A stretch of 5,898 nucleotides of DNA, from assembly GCA_003644325.1 (NCBI GenBank), contig QNCA01000103.1:1-5898 (forward strand). Direction: 5' to 3'. Source of the DNA: Planctomycetota bacterium (GTDB taxonomy: Bacteria; Planctomycetota; B129-G9). Below, piece after piece: positions 1 through 5,510 of the stretch; the stretch's first letter is position 1; each line of letters opens with the position of its first letter. The position numbers and the translations under genes were made by a program. Below the pieces are notes generated by a model. The model made no database searches. It had not been told where the DNA came from and saw only the letters and a list, made by a program, of their open reading frames with translations.

Positions 1-219
1 CTAAGTGAAATGAAACCGAAACAGCGAGGCACAATAGTAAAGGTCGCGGGCGGCGGGCATGCCAACAAGCGAATCGCCGAGATGGGCGTCGTGGCGGGCA
101 CGCCGATTGAGATTGAGCGGGTAGCGCCGCTGGGCGACCCGATAGACATAGTCGTCAAGGGATACCACCTGTCCCTCAGAAAGGACGAAGCGAAAAACAT
201 AATGGTGGACGTTCAGTGA
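1..219 (+). CDS. feoA: FeoA family ferrous iron transport protein (5' end outside window)
   Basis: FeoA is a small cytosolic SH3-like protein that works with the FeoB Fe2+ permease, probably by touching its cytosolic domain. The visible part is 72 residues, and its core reads like the family: a QRG turn near the N-terminus, GGGHANKRIAEMGVVAG (the R-x-x-E-M-G segment), then VAPLGDPIDIVVKGYHLSLRK, which is very typical of FeoA. An ATG lies at position 10, but the frame is open to the window edge, and the three codons before it (Leu-Ser-Glu) continue the usual FeoA start L-S-E-[LM]-K-P. The true start is therefore probably just upstream and the gene is cut by the window, not truncated in nature. 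feoB follows in the same direction after 142 bp. That is wider than the usual few bases, and the gap is largely filled by a repeat element. Family assignment is confident; only the start is open. Confidence 0.93.
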   Translation, partial: LSEMKPKQRGTIVKVAGGGHANKRIAEMGVVAGTPIEIERVAPLGDPIDIVVKGYHLSLRKDEAKNIMVDVQ

Positions 220-261
220 CGTATCGGCGATCTGGGCACTTGTGGCCCGTACGAACAAATT

Positions 262-337
262 AATTGATGACAGTCACCAATTTAAGTACAGTATATAACG
301 GGGGTTAGTAAAGTTAAATTGGTGACTGTCACCAATT
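262..337 (-). repeat. Palindromic REP/MITE-like element, copy 1, between feoA and feoB
   Basis: Two 24-nt arms (262-285 and 314-337) are inverted repeats of each other with 23 of 24 positions matching, around a 28-nt spacer. Each arm is itself palindromic: 316-338 is a perfect 23-bp palindrome centred on T327 with core GGTGACTGTCACC, and 262-282 is a 21-bp palindrome with one mismatch and core GATGACAGTCACC. Read on the minus strand the element has the order GGTGACAGTCACC ... GGTGACTGTCATC over 68 bp. This is the same order and asymmetry as the second copy at 3120-3196 on the plus strand. No transposase is encoded nearby. A REP- or MITE-type intergenic element is the most likely identity. A regulator operator repeated twice is the main alternative. 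Confidence 0.75.
264..299 (+). promoter_or_regulatory. Possible feoB promoter inside repeat copy 1
   Basis: TTGATG (264-269) and TACAGT (287-292) are separated by 17 bp and resemble sigma70 -35 and -10 boxes, with four of six matches each. TATAAC at 294-299 is an alternative -10 but is badly spaced. If used, transcription would start near 299, and the leader would carry the perfect palindrome at 316-338. The candidate lies largely inside the repeat element, so the match may be chance, and feoB may simply be read through from feoA. I saw no Fur-box-like or DtxR-box-like sequence here. Confidence 0.3.
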
Positions 338-351
338 TTCAGCAGGCCAAT

Positions 352-355
352 GGAG
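352..355 (+). promoter_or_regulatory. Ribosome binding site deciding the feoB start
   Basis: GGAG at 352-355 lies 6 nt before the ATG at 362. The earlier in-frame ATG at 350 overlaps this site and has only a poorly spaced purine stretch (AGCAGG, 3 nt away). Starting at 362 gives MKKMTIALAGNPNSGKT, the usual FeoB N-terminus. Confidence 0.75.
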
Positions 356-361
356 TCAACC

Positions 362-2902
362 ATGAAGAAGATGACAATAGCCCTGGCGGGCAATCCGAAT
401 TCCGGCAAGACCACGATTTTCAACAACCTTACCGGCGCACGCCAGCACGTCGGAAACTATCCCGGTGTCACGGTCGAGAAAAAGGAAGGCACGTGCAGTT
501 ACAACGACGCGACGATACACGTGGTTGACCTGCCGGGCACTTACAGTCTGACGGCCTATTCCATCGAAGAGATCGTCGCCAGGAACTTCGTCGTGGACGA
601 GAAACCGGACGTGGTGATAGACATCCTTGACGCCTCGAACCTTGAGAGAAACCTGTATCTGGCGACACAGTTCATGGAAATGGGCGTGCCGCTGGTGCTG
701 GCGCTGAACATGAGCGACGTGGCGCGAAAGCGCGGATTCGACATAGACATAGGAAAGTTATCGGAACTGCTCAGGGTGCCCATAGTGCCCACCATAGGTC
801 ACAAGAACCGTGGAACGCGGGACCTGCTGTCGGCAGCGGCGGGCGTAGCCGGGGAGCAAAAAGACCACGGAATAAGACTCAACTACGGCAAGGAACTCGA
901 AGAGGAAATAGCGAAAATCCAGGGGCTCCTGGAGGACCACGCCGTGCCGCTGAACCATCTCTCCCCGCGGTGGGTAGCGTTGAAACTCCTCGAAAACGAC
1001 TCAGAGGTCCGCGCCAAACTCGAGAAGTCAACCCCCGCCGCCGCGGAGATACTGTCGGAAGTTGAAAAGAGCAGCGCTCACATAGAGAGCATCCTGGGCG
1101 ACGTACCCGAAATCATCATCGCCGACAGGCGCTACGGTTTCATCTCCGGCGCCTGCCAGGAGGCGGTCAAGAGCAGCGTCGAATTCCGCCACACGGTCAG
1201 CGACAAGATAGACTCCGTCCTGACCAACAGGGTGCTCGGCCTGCCGATATTCCTCGGGCTGATGTTCCTGGCTTTCCACCTGGTGTTCACCCTGGGGGAC
1301 CCGTTTATGGGCTGGATAGAACAGGGCCAGGAGTTCTCGCAGGAGACAGTGGCGCAACTGTGGCCAAGAGGCAGCGACAGCATTCTCAAGTCGTTGCTGG
1401 TTGACGGCATAATCGGCGGTGTCGGCGCGGTGCTCGTGTTCCTGCCCAACATCGTCCTGCTCTTCCTCGTCATGGCATTCCTGGAGGACACCGGCTATAT
1501 GGCACGCGTAGCGTTCATCATGGACCGCATCATGCACAAGATAGGGCTGCACGGCAAGAGTTCCATCCCATTACTCCTGGGGGTGGGATGCACCATACCG
1601 GCGATTATGGCCACGCGCACGCTGGAGAACCGCCGCGACAGGCTGACCACCATGCTGGTCGCACCGCTGATAAGTTGCAGCGCCAGGCTGCCCATATACA
1701 TGATCATCACGGCCGCCTTCTTCCCTGCGGCGTGGGGCGGGCCGATGGTCTGGATTATGTATCTTATCGGCATCGTGCTTGCAATCATCGGAGCAAAGAC
1801 GCTCAGGAGCACACTCTTCAAAGGGGAATCAAGCCCCTTTGTCATGGAACTGCCGCCCTACCGCATGCCCACGCTTAAGGGAATCATCATACACATGTGG
1901 GAGCGTGCCCGGCTCTATGTCAAGAAGGCAGGCACCATAATACTGGCCGTGGTCATAATTCTGTGGGCGATAAGCAACTTTCCGAGAAAACCGCAGTTCG
2001 ACAGGGACTATGAGGCTCTCGCCGATAAGGCGAAGATGGAGTACCTTGAGCGGGCAAAGACGCTCAATGGGCCGCTCGGCCTGAAGCCCGACTCCGACCT
2101 GATAGTCGCGTCCCTGCGAACCGAACTCGAAATGGAAGAGGAACAGGAGAAGTGGTGGGATTACCAGCCGGAATTCGCCGCGGCGGAAGAGGCAAAGAAC
2201 GAAAAACTCGAAAAACTGGCCGACGCCGACAGGGAAAACTATCCGAAGGTAAAAAAGTTGCTGGAAGTCCGCGATGCAATCCTGGAAGCCCGTGCAAGGT
2301 TCGACGAGGAAGTCGAAGAGAAAGAACTCGAGGAAGGCTCTGATGAATACAGGGAACTCGAGGAAGAACGGGACGAAAGACTCGCCGAGATTGAATCCGA
2401 GGAAAGCAAGGTCTATCCCCTCGCGATAAGGCTGATTGACGACATGCGTGCGCCTTACGACGAGGAGATTGAGAAATGCTCATTCGAAGAGGAGGAAGAA
2501 ATCCTGGCCTACTCGATTACCGGGCGCATCGGGCACGGACTTGAACCGGCGCTGAAACTCATGGGTTTCGACTGGCGAATGGGGACCGCCCTCATAGGCG
2601 CCTTCGCCGCAAAAGAGGTCTTCGTCGGACAGATGGGCGTCGTCTATTCACTGGGCGAGGCCGACGAAGAATCGGAACCCCTTCGCGAGACGCTGAAGGG
2701 AAAATACAACCCCCTCACCGGCTTTTGCATCATGCTGTTCTGCCTGATAAGCGCTCCGTGTATGGCGACCATAGCGGTGACCAAGCGTGAAGCCAACTCC
2801 TGGGGCTGGGCGCTGTTCCAGTTAGCCGGCCTTACGGTTCTCGCGTTCGTTTTGACCGTTATCGTTTTCCAAATCGGTTCGTTGCTGCAGATAGGACTCT
2901 GA
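362..2902 (+). CDS. feoB: FeoB, GTP-dependent Fe2+ permease with large acidic insertion
   Basis: FeoB moves Fe2+ across the inner membrane and couples this to an N-terminal G domain. With the start at 362 the protein has 846 residues (E. coli FeoB has about 773). G domain: G1 GNPNSGKT at 10-17, G2 Thr in PGVTVE near 37, G3 DLPG at 56-59, G4 NMSD at 116-119, and a G5 region of VPTIGHKNRG. A helical GDI-like linker ending in ADRRYGFI follows. The membrane part starts near residue 291 and carries the conserved gate segments: GVGCTIPAIMATR with Cys410, SCSARLP with Cys439, GAFAAKEVF near 747-754, and APCMATI with Cys800. An unusual Glu-rich insertion occupies about 541-716, between NFP and YSITGRIG; by the positive-inside rule it should face the periplasm. 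The next gene follows after 7 nt, so the two are probably co-translated. Reading frame and motifs are intact and I see no frameshift. Confidence 0.97.
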   Translation: MKKMTIALAGNPNSGKTTIFNNLTGARQHVGNYPGVTVEKKEGTCSYNDATIHVVDLPGTYSLTAYSIEEIVARNFVVDEKPDVVIDILDASNLERNLYLATQFMEMGVPLVLALNMSDVARKRGFDIDIGKLSELLRVPIVPTIGHKNRGTRDLLSAAAGVAGEQKDHGIRLNYGKELEEEIAKIQGLLEDHAVPLNHLSPRWVALKLLENDSEVRAKLEKSTPAAAEILSEVEKSSAHIESILGDVPEIIIADRRYGFISGACQEAVKSSVEFRHTVSDKIDSVLTNRVLGLPIFLGLMFLAFHLVFTLGDPFMGWIEQGQEFSQETVAQLWPRGSDSILKSLLVDGIIGGVGAVLVFLPNIVLLFLVMAFLEDTGYMARVAFIMDRIMHKIGLHGKSSIPLLLGVGCTIPAIMATRTLENRRDRLTTMLVAPLISCSARLPIYMIITAAFFPAAWGGPMVWIMYLIGIVLAIIGAKTLRSTLFKGESSPFVMELPPYRMPTLKGIIIHMWERARLYVKKAGTIILAVVIILWAISNFPRKPQFDRDYEALADKAKMEYLERAKTLNGPLGLKPDSDLIVASLRTELEMEEEQEKWWDYQPEFAAAEEAKNEKLEKLADADRENYPKVKKLLEVRDAILEARARFDEEVEEKELEEGSDEYRELEEERDERLAEIESEESKVYPLAIRLIDDMRAPYDEEIEKCSFEEEEEILAYSITGRIGHGLEPALKLMGFDWRMGTALIGAFAAKEVFVGQMGVVYSLGEADEESEPLRETLKGKYNPLTGFCIMLFCLISAPCMATIAVTKREANSWGWALFQLAGLTVLAFVLTVIVFQIGSLLQIGL

Positions 2903-2909
2903 CATCGCC

Positions 2910-3128
2910 ATGCTCGAAATCGCCATAGTCACCGCTATTGTCCTTGCCGCATCAATCCTTGCGGGTCGCAGCCTCTACAAGGCGCTGGGCCGAAAGGACG
3001 CCGGCTGCGGATGCGCCGGCCCATGCCCGGGCTGCACGACAACACGTGCAAGGGTGTGCGTCAGAAATGTGGTTGAATCTTTCGCTGACACAGGGGGGAC
3101 AGACGTTGCCCGCCCAGGCGCGAGGTGA
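2910..3128 (+). CDS. FeoB-associated Cys-rich membrane protein
   Basis: This is a 72-residue protein beginning 7 nt after the feoB stop. Residues 2-19 (LEIAIVTAIVLAASILAG) form one membrane helix, followed by a basic stretch (R20, K24, R28, K29) and a Cys cluster, Cys33, Cys35, Cys39 and Cys42 (C-x-C-x3-C-x2-C), with Cys50 further on. Helix, short basic linker and CGC-type cluster directly after feoB is the pattern of the FeoB-associated Cys-rich membrane protein family. Its role is not firmly established; metal binding or a FeoC-like accessory function is inferred. An AGGA at 2893-2896 is 13 nt from the ATG, too far for a strong site, so translational coupling to feoB is likely. The tail after Cys50 has no recognisable feature. 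Its TGA stop (3126-3128) lies inside the repeat at 3120-3196, so the native C-terminus may have been changed by insertion of that element. Confidence 0.82.
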   Translation: MLEIAIVTAIVLAASILAGRSLYKALGRKDAGCGCAGPCPGCTTTRARVCVRNVVESFADTGGTDVARPGAR

Positions 3129-3196
3129 CAGTCACCATCTACGAGCCGGCCCCGATAAATCGGGGCTGCGCTCCGTAATGGTGACTGTCATCTCGC
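3120..3196 (+). repeat. Palindromic REP/MITE-like element, copy 2, folding as one long hairpin
   Basis: Arms 3120-3138 and 3178-3196 are inverted repeats (18 of 19 identical; the single exception, G3125 with T3191, is a G-U pair in RNA). Each arm has a GGTGAC-type palindromic core: 3124-3136 is GGTGACAGTCACC and 3180-3192 is GGTGACTGTCATC. Pairing continues inwards: 3140-3146 with 3170-3177 (C3173 bulged), then 3147-3155 with 3160-3168, closing on a TAAA loop (3156-3159). The whole 77 bp thus folds into one hairpin with only single-nucleotide bulges at C3139, C3169 and C3173. It begins in the last codons of the Cys-rich gene and could protect or end the feoB transcript, but no T tract follows, so it is not a classical intrinsic terminator. 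The core order matches copy 1 (262-337) in the opposite orientation. Confidence 0.8.
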
Positions 3197-3205
3197 CAAA
3201 AGGCC

Positions 3206-3234
3206 TTGACAGGCCCGGCGATTCGTGCTACGAA
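3206..3234 (+). promoter_or_regulatory. Sigma70-like promoter of the porin gene
   Basis: A perfect -35 box TTGACA (3206-3211) is followed, after 17 bp, by TACGAA (3229-3234), preceded by TG at 3226-3227 as in an extended -10 element. Transcription would begin near 3241, giving a leader of about 65 nt before the porin ATG. The -10 region and start site are covered by the nested palindrome at 3221-3246. Confidence 0.6.
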
Positions 3235-3246
3235 TATATTATTCGT
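3221..3246. promoter_or_regulatory. Operator-like overlapping palindromes on the porin promoter
   Basis: Three half-sites alternate in direction: ATTCGT at 3221-3226, ACGAAT at 3230-3235 and ATTCGT at 3241-3246. The first pair forms ATTCGT-GCT-ACGAAT (3221-3235). The second forms a perfect 7+3+7 palindrome (3230-3246, ACGAATA-TAT-TATTCGT). ATTCGTG also recurs directly at a 20-bp interval, about two helical turns. A site of this form over the -10 box and start point is where a repressor would be expected to bind. The regulator is unknown and I do not recognise the motif. Confidence 0.45.
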
Positions 3247-3305
3247 GTTATCACTTTCCAACCGGCCCCGCAAGGGATTGCGCTTTTTTCTGAAGGAGAA
3301 GAAGC

Positions 3306-4784
3306 ATGAAAAAGGACCGTTTTGCGCTATCGATATGTCTCGTGGCGGCCATTGCCGTCGTCCTGACGACCGCCGTCCCCGCGCAGGCGGAGGAAAACAG
3401 CGCCGAGGAAGCGCTGAAGGCGCTGCAGAGAAGAGTAAGCAAACTGGAAAGCGTGGAGAAGGAACTGAAGGATGTGAAAGCACGCCTGGAAAAACTGGAA
3501 TCCATGGGACTGCCGCCGGCCGATGAAGAGGCAATCGGCAAGCGCGTGGAGGAATGGTTTGATCAGAACCGCGAAACCATCATCGAGCAGATGACCGGAC
3601 CCGAAGCCAAGCGGGCCCTGCTCGGTTTCGATATGGAAATGGCGGGCTACCTTACGTTCATCTACCAGACCGTCCTGACGAGCAATGTCATCGACAAGAA
3701 CGGCGACGGCGAGCGCGACAACGCCCGCCGCGACGCCCTGTCGTTCTCGTTCGGCCTGGAGATGACGGCCCGGCTGGCCGAGAACCAGTACGCCTTCATG
3801 CTGATAGAGGGCGGCAACGGCGACAGCATCGACGCCTTCATCCCGAACAACATGGGCCTGAACGACGACGCGAATCCGACGGCCGACCCGCTGGATCCGA
3901 CGAATTCGGGCTCGGCGTCCGACATGAGGGTCACGGAGGCGTATTATGAAGGCTCCTTCTTCACCGACAAATTCGTCATCACATTCGGAAAACTGGACCT
4001 CACCAACTACTTCGATTCGAACGCCGTAGCAAACGACGAGATGTGGCAGTTCATCAGTTCTTCGCTCGTGAACAACGCGGCCATCGCGTTCCCGGACGAC
4101 AACGATGCGGCCATCCGCATGCTTTACTCGCCCTTCGGCGGGGTTGACCTGGACGATGAAGACGAGAACGCGACCGACTTCCTGCTGCTCCAGTTAGGCC
4201 TGAGCGAGACGGACACGAACTTCAACGAGGTGACCCAGGACGGCCTGGTCATCGGCGAGGTATGGTTCCGCCCGCACAAGCACCCATCCCTCAAGCGATT
4301 CGTCAACGGACGTCCGGGCAACTACCGCCTGGGCGGCTGGCTGAGCGAGGCCGACACGCTCTCCCTCAGGGAGATGCGCAGGGGCGACGAGGAAGGCGAG
4401 TCAACCCTGTCGGGCGTGTATCTGAGTTTCGACCAGGAGGTATATGACAACATCACTCTCTTCATGCGCTACGGGGTGCAGGACAACTCCCTGGCGCTGA
4501 ACGAGGCGTTCTGGTCGTTCGGATTTCAACTTGACGGGAGCATGTGGGGGCGCGAGAACGACCGCCTCGGCTTTGGAACGGCCATCAACGTAAAGAACGC
4601 CCGCGCGCACTTCGCCCGTCCGGAGTTTCAGAAGAATGAACACCTCTACGAACTTTACTACATGTTCCACGTGACGGACTTCCTGCACATATCGCCGGTA
4701 TTCCAGGTGCTCGACAATCCCGGCGGCGAGAGCCGCTCGAGCACCGCCGCCGTCGCGGGGCTCAGGCTGCAATTTGACTTCTGA
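3306..4784 (+). CDS. OprB-like outer-membrane porin with N-terminal coiled coil
   Basis: This is a 492-residue outer-membrane beta-barrel protein, most like the carbohydrate-selective porin (OprB) family; the substrate cannot be read from the sequence. Residues 1-28 form a Sec signal peptide (MKKDR, hydrophobic core, AQA before Glu29). Residues about 33-66 are a coiled coil with Leu/Val at heptad positions (L37, L40, V44, L47, L54, L61, L64), probably periplasmic and possibly holding the subunits of an oligomer together. The barrel follows, with the OprB-like stretch FGKLDLTNYFDSNAVANDE (from about 227) and FPDDN soon after, alternating aromatic strands, and a C-terminal Phe (LRLQFDF) as the assembly signal. 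Long Asp/Asn-rich segments look like surface loops. The start is set by AAGGAG (3293-3298), 7 nt before the ATG. It has its own promoter and terminator, so it is a single-gene unit. An SLH domain, seen in some OprB-type porins, is absent. Confidence 0.85.
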   Translation: MKKDRFALSICLVAAIAVVLTTAVPAQAEENSAEEALKALQRRVSKLESVEKELKDVKARLEKLESMGLPPADEEAIGKRVEEWFDQNRETIIEQMTGPEAKRALLGFDMEMAGYLTFIYQTVLTSNVIDKNGDGERDNARRDALSFSFGLEMTARLAENQYAFMLIEGGNGDSIDAFIPNNMGLNDDANPTADPLDPTNSGSASDMRVTEAYYEGSFFTDKFVITFGKLDLTNYFDSNAVANDEMWQFISSSLVNNAAIAFPDDNDAAIRMLYSPFGGVDLDDEDENATDFLLLQLGLSETDTNFNEVTQDGLVIGEVWFRPHKHPSLKRFVNGRPGNYRLGGWLSEADTLSLREMRRGDEEGESTLSGVYLSFDQEVYDNITLFMRYGVQDNSLALNEAFWSFGFQLDGSMWGRENDRLGFGTAINVKNARAHFARPEFQKNEHLYELYYMFHVTDFLHISPVFQVLDNPGGESRSSTAAVAGLRLQFDF

Positions 4785-4810
4785 ACCGGCGCATCCATTT
4801 ATAACACAGG

Positions 4811-4844
4811 GGACGGGGCGGCCGACGGCCGTCCCGTCCTTTTA
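4811..4844 (+). terminator. Intrinsic terminator after the porin gene
   Basis: A 13-bp GC-rich stem pairs 4811-4823 (GGACGGGGCGGCC) with 4827-4839 (GGCCGTCCCGTCC), including one G-U pair (4818 with 4832), around a GAC loop. It is followed directly by TTTTAT. It lies 26 bp after the porin stop and separates that unit from the nitroreductase promoter. Confidence 0.9.
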
Positions 4845-4855
4845 TCACCCGATTG

Positions 4856-4883
4856 TTGCATTTCGGGACAGGGCGAATATAAT
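4856..4883 (+). promoter_or_regulatory. Sigma70-like promoter of the nitroreductase gene
   Basis: TTGCAT (4856-4861) and a perfect TATAAT (4878-4883) are 16 bp apart. The start of transcription would fall near 4890, about 28 nt before the ATG at 4918. It sits just after the porin terminator, as expected for an independent transcript. Confidence 0.65.
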
Positions 4884-4906
4884 TCGACATCGGAACCGTA
4901 ACTTCT

Positions 4907-4911
4907 GGAGG
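4907..4911 (+). promoter_or_regulatory. Ribosome binding site deciding the nitroreductase start
   Basis: GGAGG, 6 nt before ATG 4918, fixes the start and rules out the longer reading that begins at a TTG inside the porin gene and runs through its terminator. Confidence 0.85.
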
Positions 4912-4917
4912 GCAAGC

Positions 4918-5454
4918 ATGGATGTTTTTGAAGGAATCAAAGGACGCAGGAGCGTGCGTAAGTATACCGCACAGCCGCTCGAAGAGGGCCTCATCGACGA
5001 GTTGCTGGACGCGGCCAGATGGGCGCCGTCGTGGGCGAACATGCAATGCGCACGTTACATAGTGGTAAAAGACCCGGGCACCAAGGCGAAACTGGTAGAG
5101 ACGATGTCCCCGCGCAACCCGGCGAGGGAGGCCGTGGCCAACGCGCCGGCGGTGGTGGTCTTTGTGGGAAAGATCGACGCCTCCGGATACAAGAAGGGCC
5201 AACCGGTCGATGACAAGGCGTGGCACATGTTCGATGTCGGGCTGGCAATGGAAAACTTCTGCCTGGCGGCGCACGCAAGGGGCCTGGGCACGGTGATCGT
5301 CGGCTCGTTTGATTACAAGAAGGCCGGCGAGGTCTTGGCCGTGCCGGAAGGATACCAGGTGGTGGCGTTCACGCCGGTGGGGTATCCGGAGGGTGAGTCG
5401 AAGGCGCCGCCCCGGAAGGAGATGTCGGAACTGGTGTTCCACGAAAAAATGTAG
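4918..5454 (+). CDS. Nitroreductase family protein (FMN-dependent oxidoreductase)
   Basis: This is a 178-residue single-domain member of the nitroreductase family. These enzymes bind FMN as dimers and use NAD(P)H to reduce nitro compounds, quinones or related electrophiles; the true substrate cannot be told from sequence. The N-terminal FMN-phosphate motif RRSVRKY (R10, R11, S12, R14) is present, followed by WAPSWANMQ (35-43), the usual A-P-S-x-x-N-x-Q segment. Family signatures further on are DVGLAMENFCLAAHARGLGT and the C-terminal FTPVGYPEG followed by a basic PPRKE. The frame is open further upstream into the porin end, but ATG 4918 has GGAGG (4907-4911) 6 nt away and lies after the promoter, so it is the start. 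The gene is transcribed alone and converges with the HAD gene downstream. Confidence 0.92.
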   Translation: MDVFEGIKGRRSVRKYTAQPLEEGLIDELLDAARWAPSWANMQCARYIVVKDPGTKAKLVETMSPRNPAREAVANAPAVVVFVGKIDASGYKKGQPVDDKAWHMFDVGLAMENFCLAAHARGLGTVIVGSFDYKKAGEVLAVPEGYQVVAFTPVGYPEGESKAPPRKEMSELVFHEKM

Positions 5455-5510
5455 CGGCAGCCCTCTACCACGATTACACGGATTTGCCCTGTTGCGAGAA
5501 ATGCGCAGTG

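Noticed and set aside
350..361. Upstream ATG for feoB, adding four residues
   Set aside because: The GGAG at 352-355 is correctly spaced for ATG 362 and overlaps the ATG at 350; the family N-terminus matches a start at 362.
1028..1552. 174-residue antisense open frame opposite feoB, and similar frames at 2064-2483 and 4401-4772
   Set aside because: They mirror well-supported genes, have low-complexity composition and lack recognisable motifs or clear ribosome binding sites.
262..3196. A CRISPR array or phase-variable invertible segment made by the repeats
   Set aside because: There are only two elements nearly 3 kb apart, with no regular spacers and no recombinase gene in the window. Inverted orientation alone does not support invertible DNA.
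4774..4917. Longer N-terminus for the nitroreductase from a TTG inside the porin gene
   Set aside because: It would be translated through a strong terminator and the gene's own promoter; the residues are unlike the family, and ATG 4918 has an excellent ribosome binding site.
4762..5442. 226-residue antisense open frame opposite the nitroreductase
   Set aside because: It is a shadow of a GC-rich gene with clear family motifs on the plus strand; the antisense translation is rich in Arg and His and has no recognisable domain.
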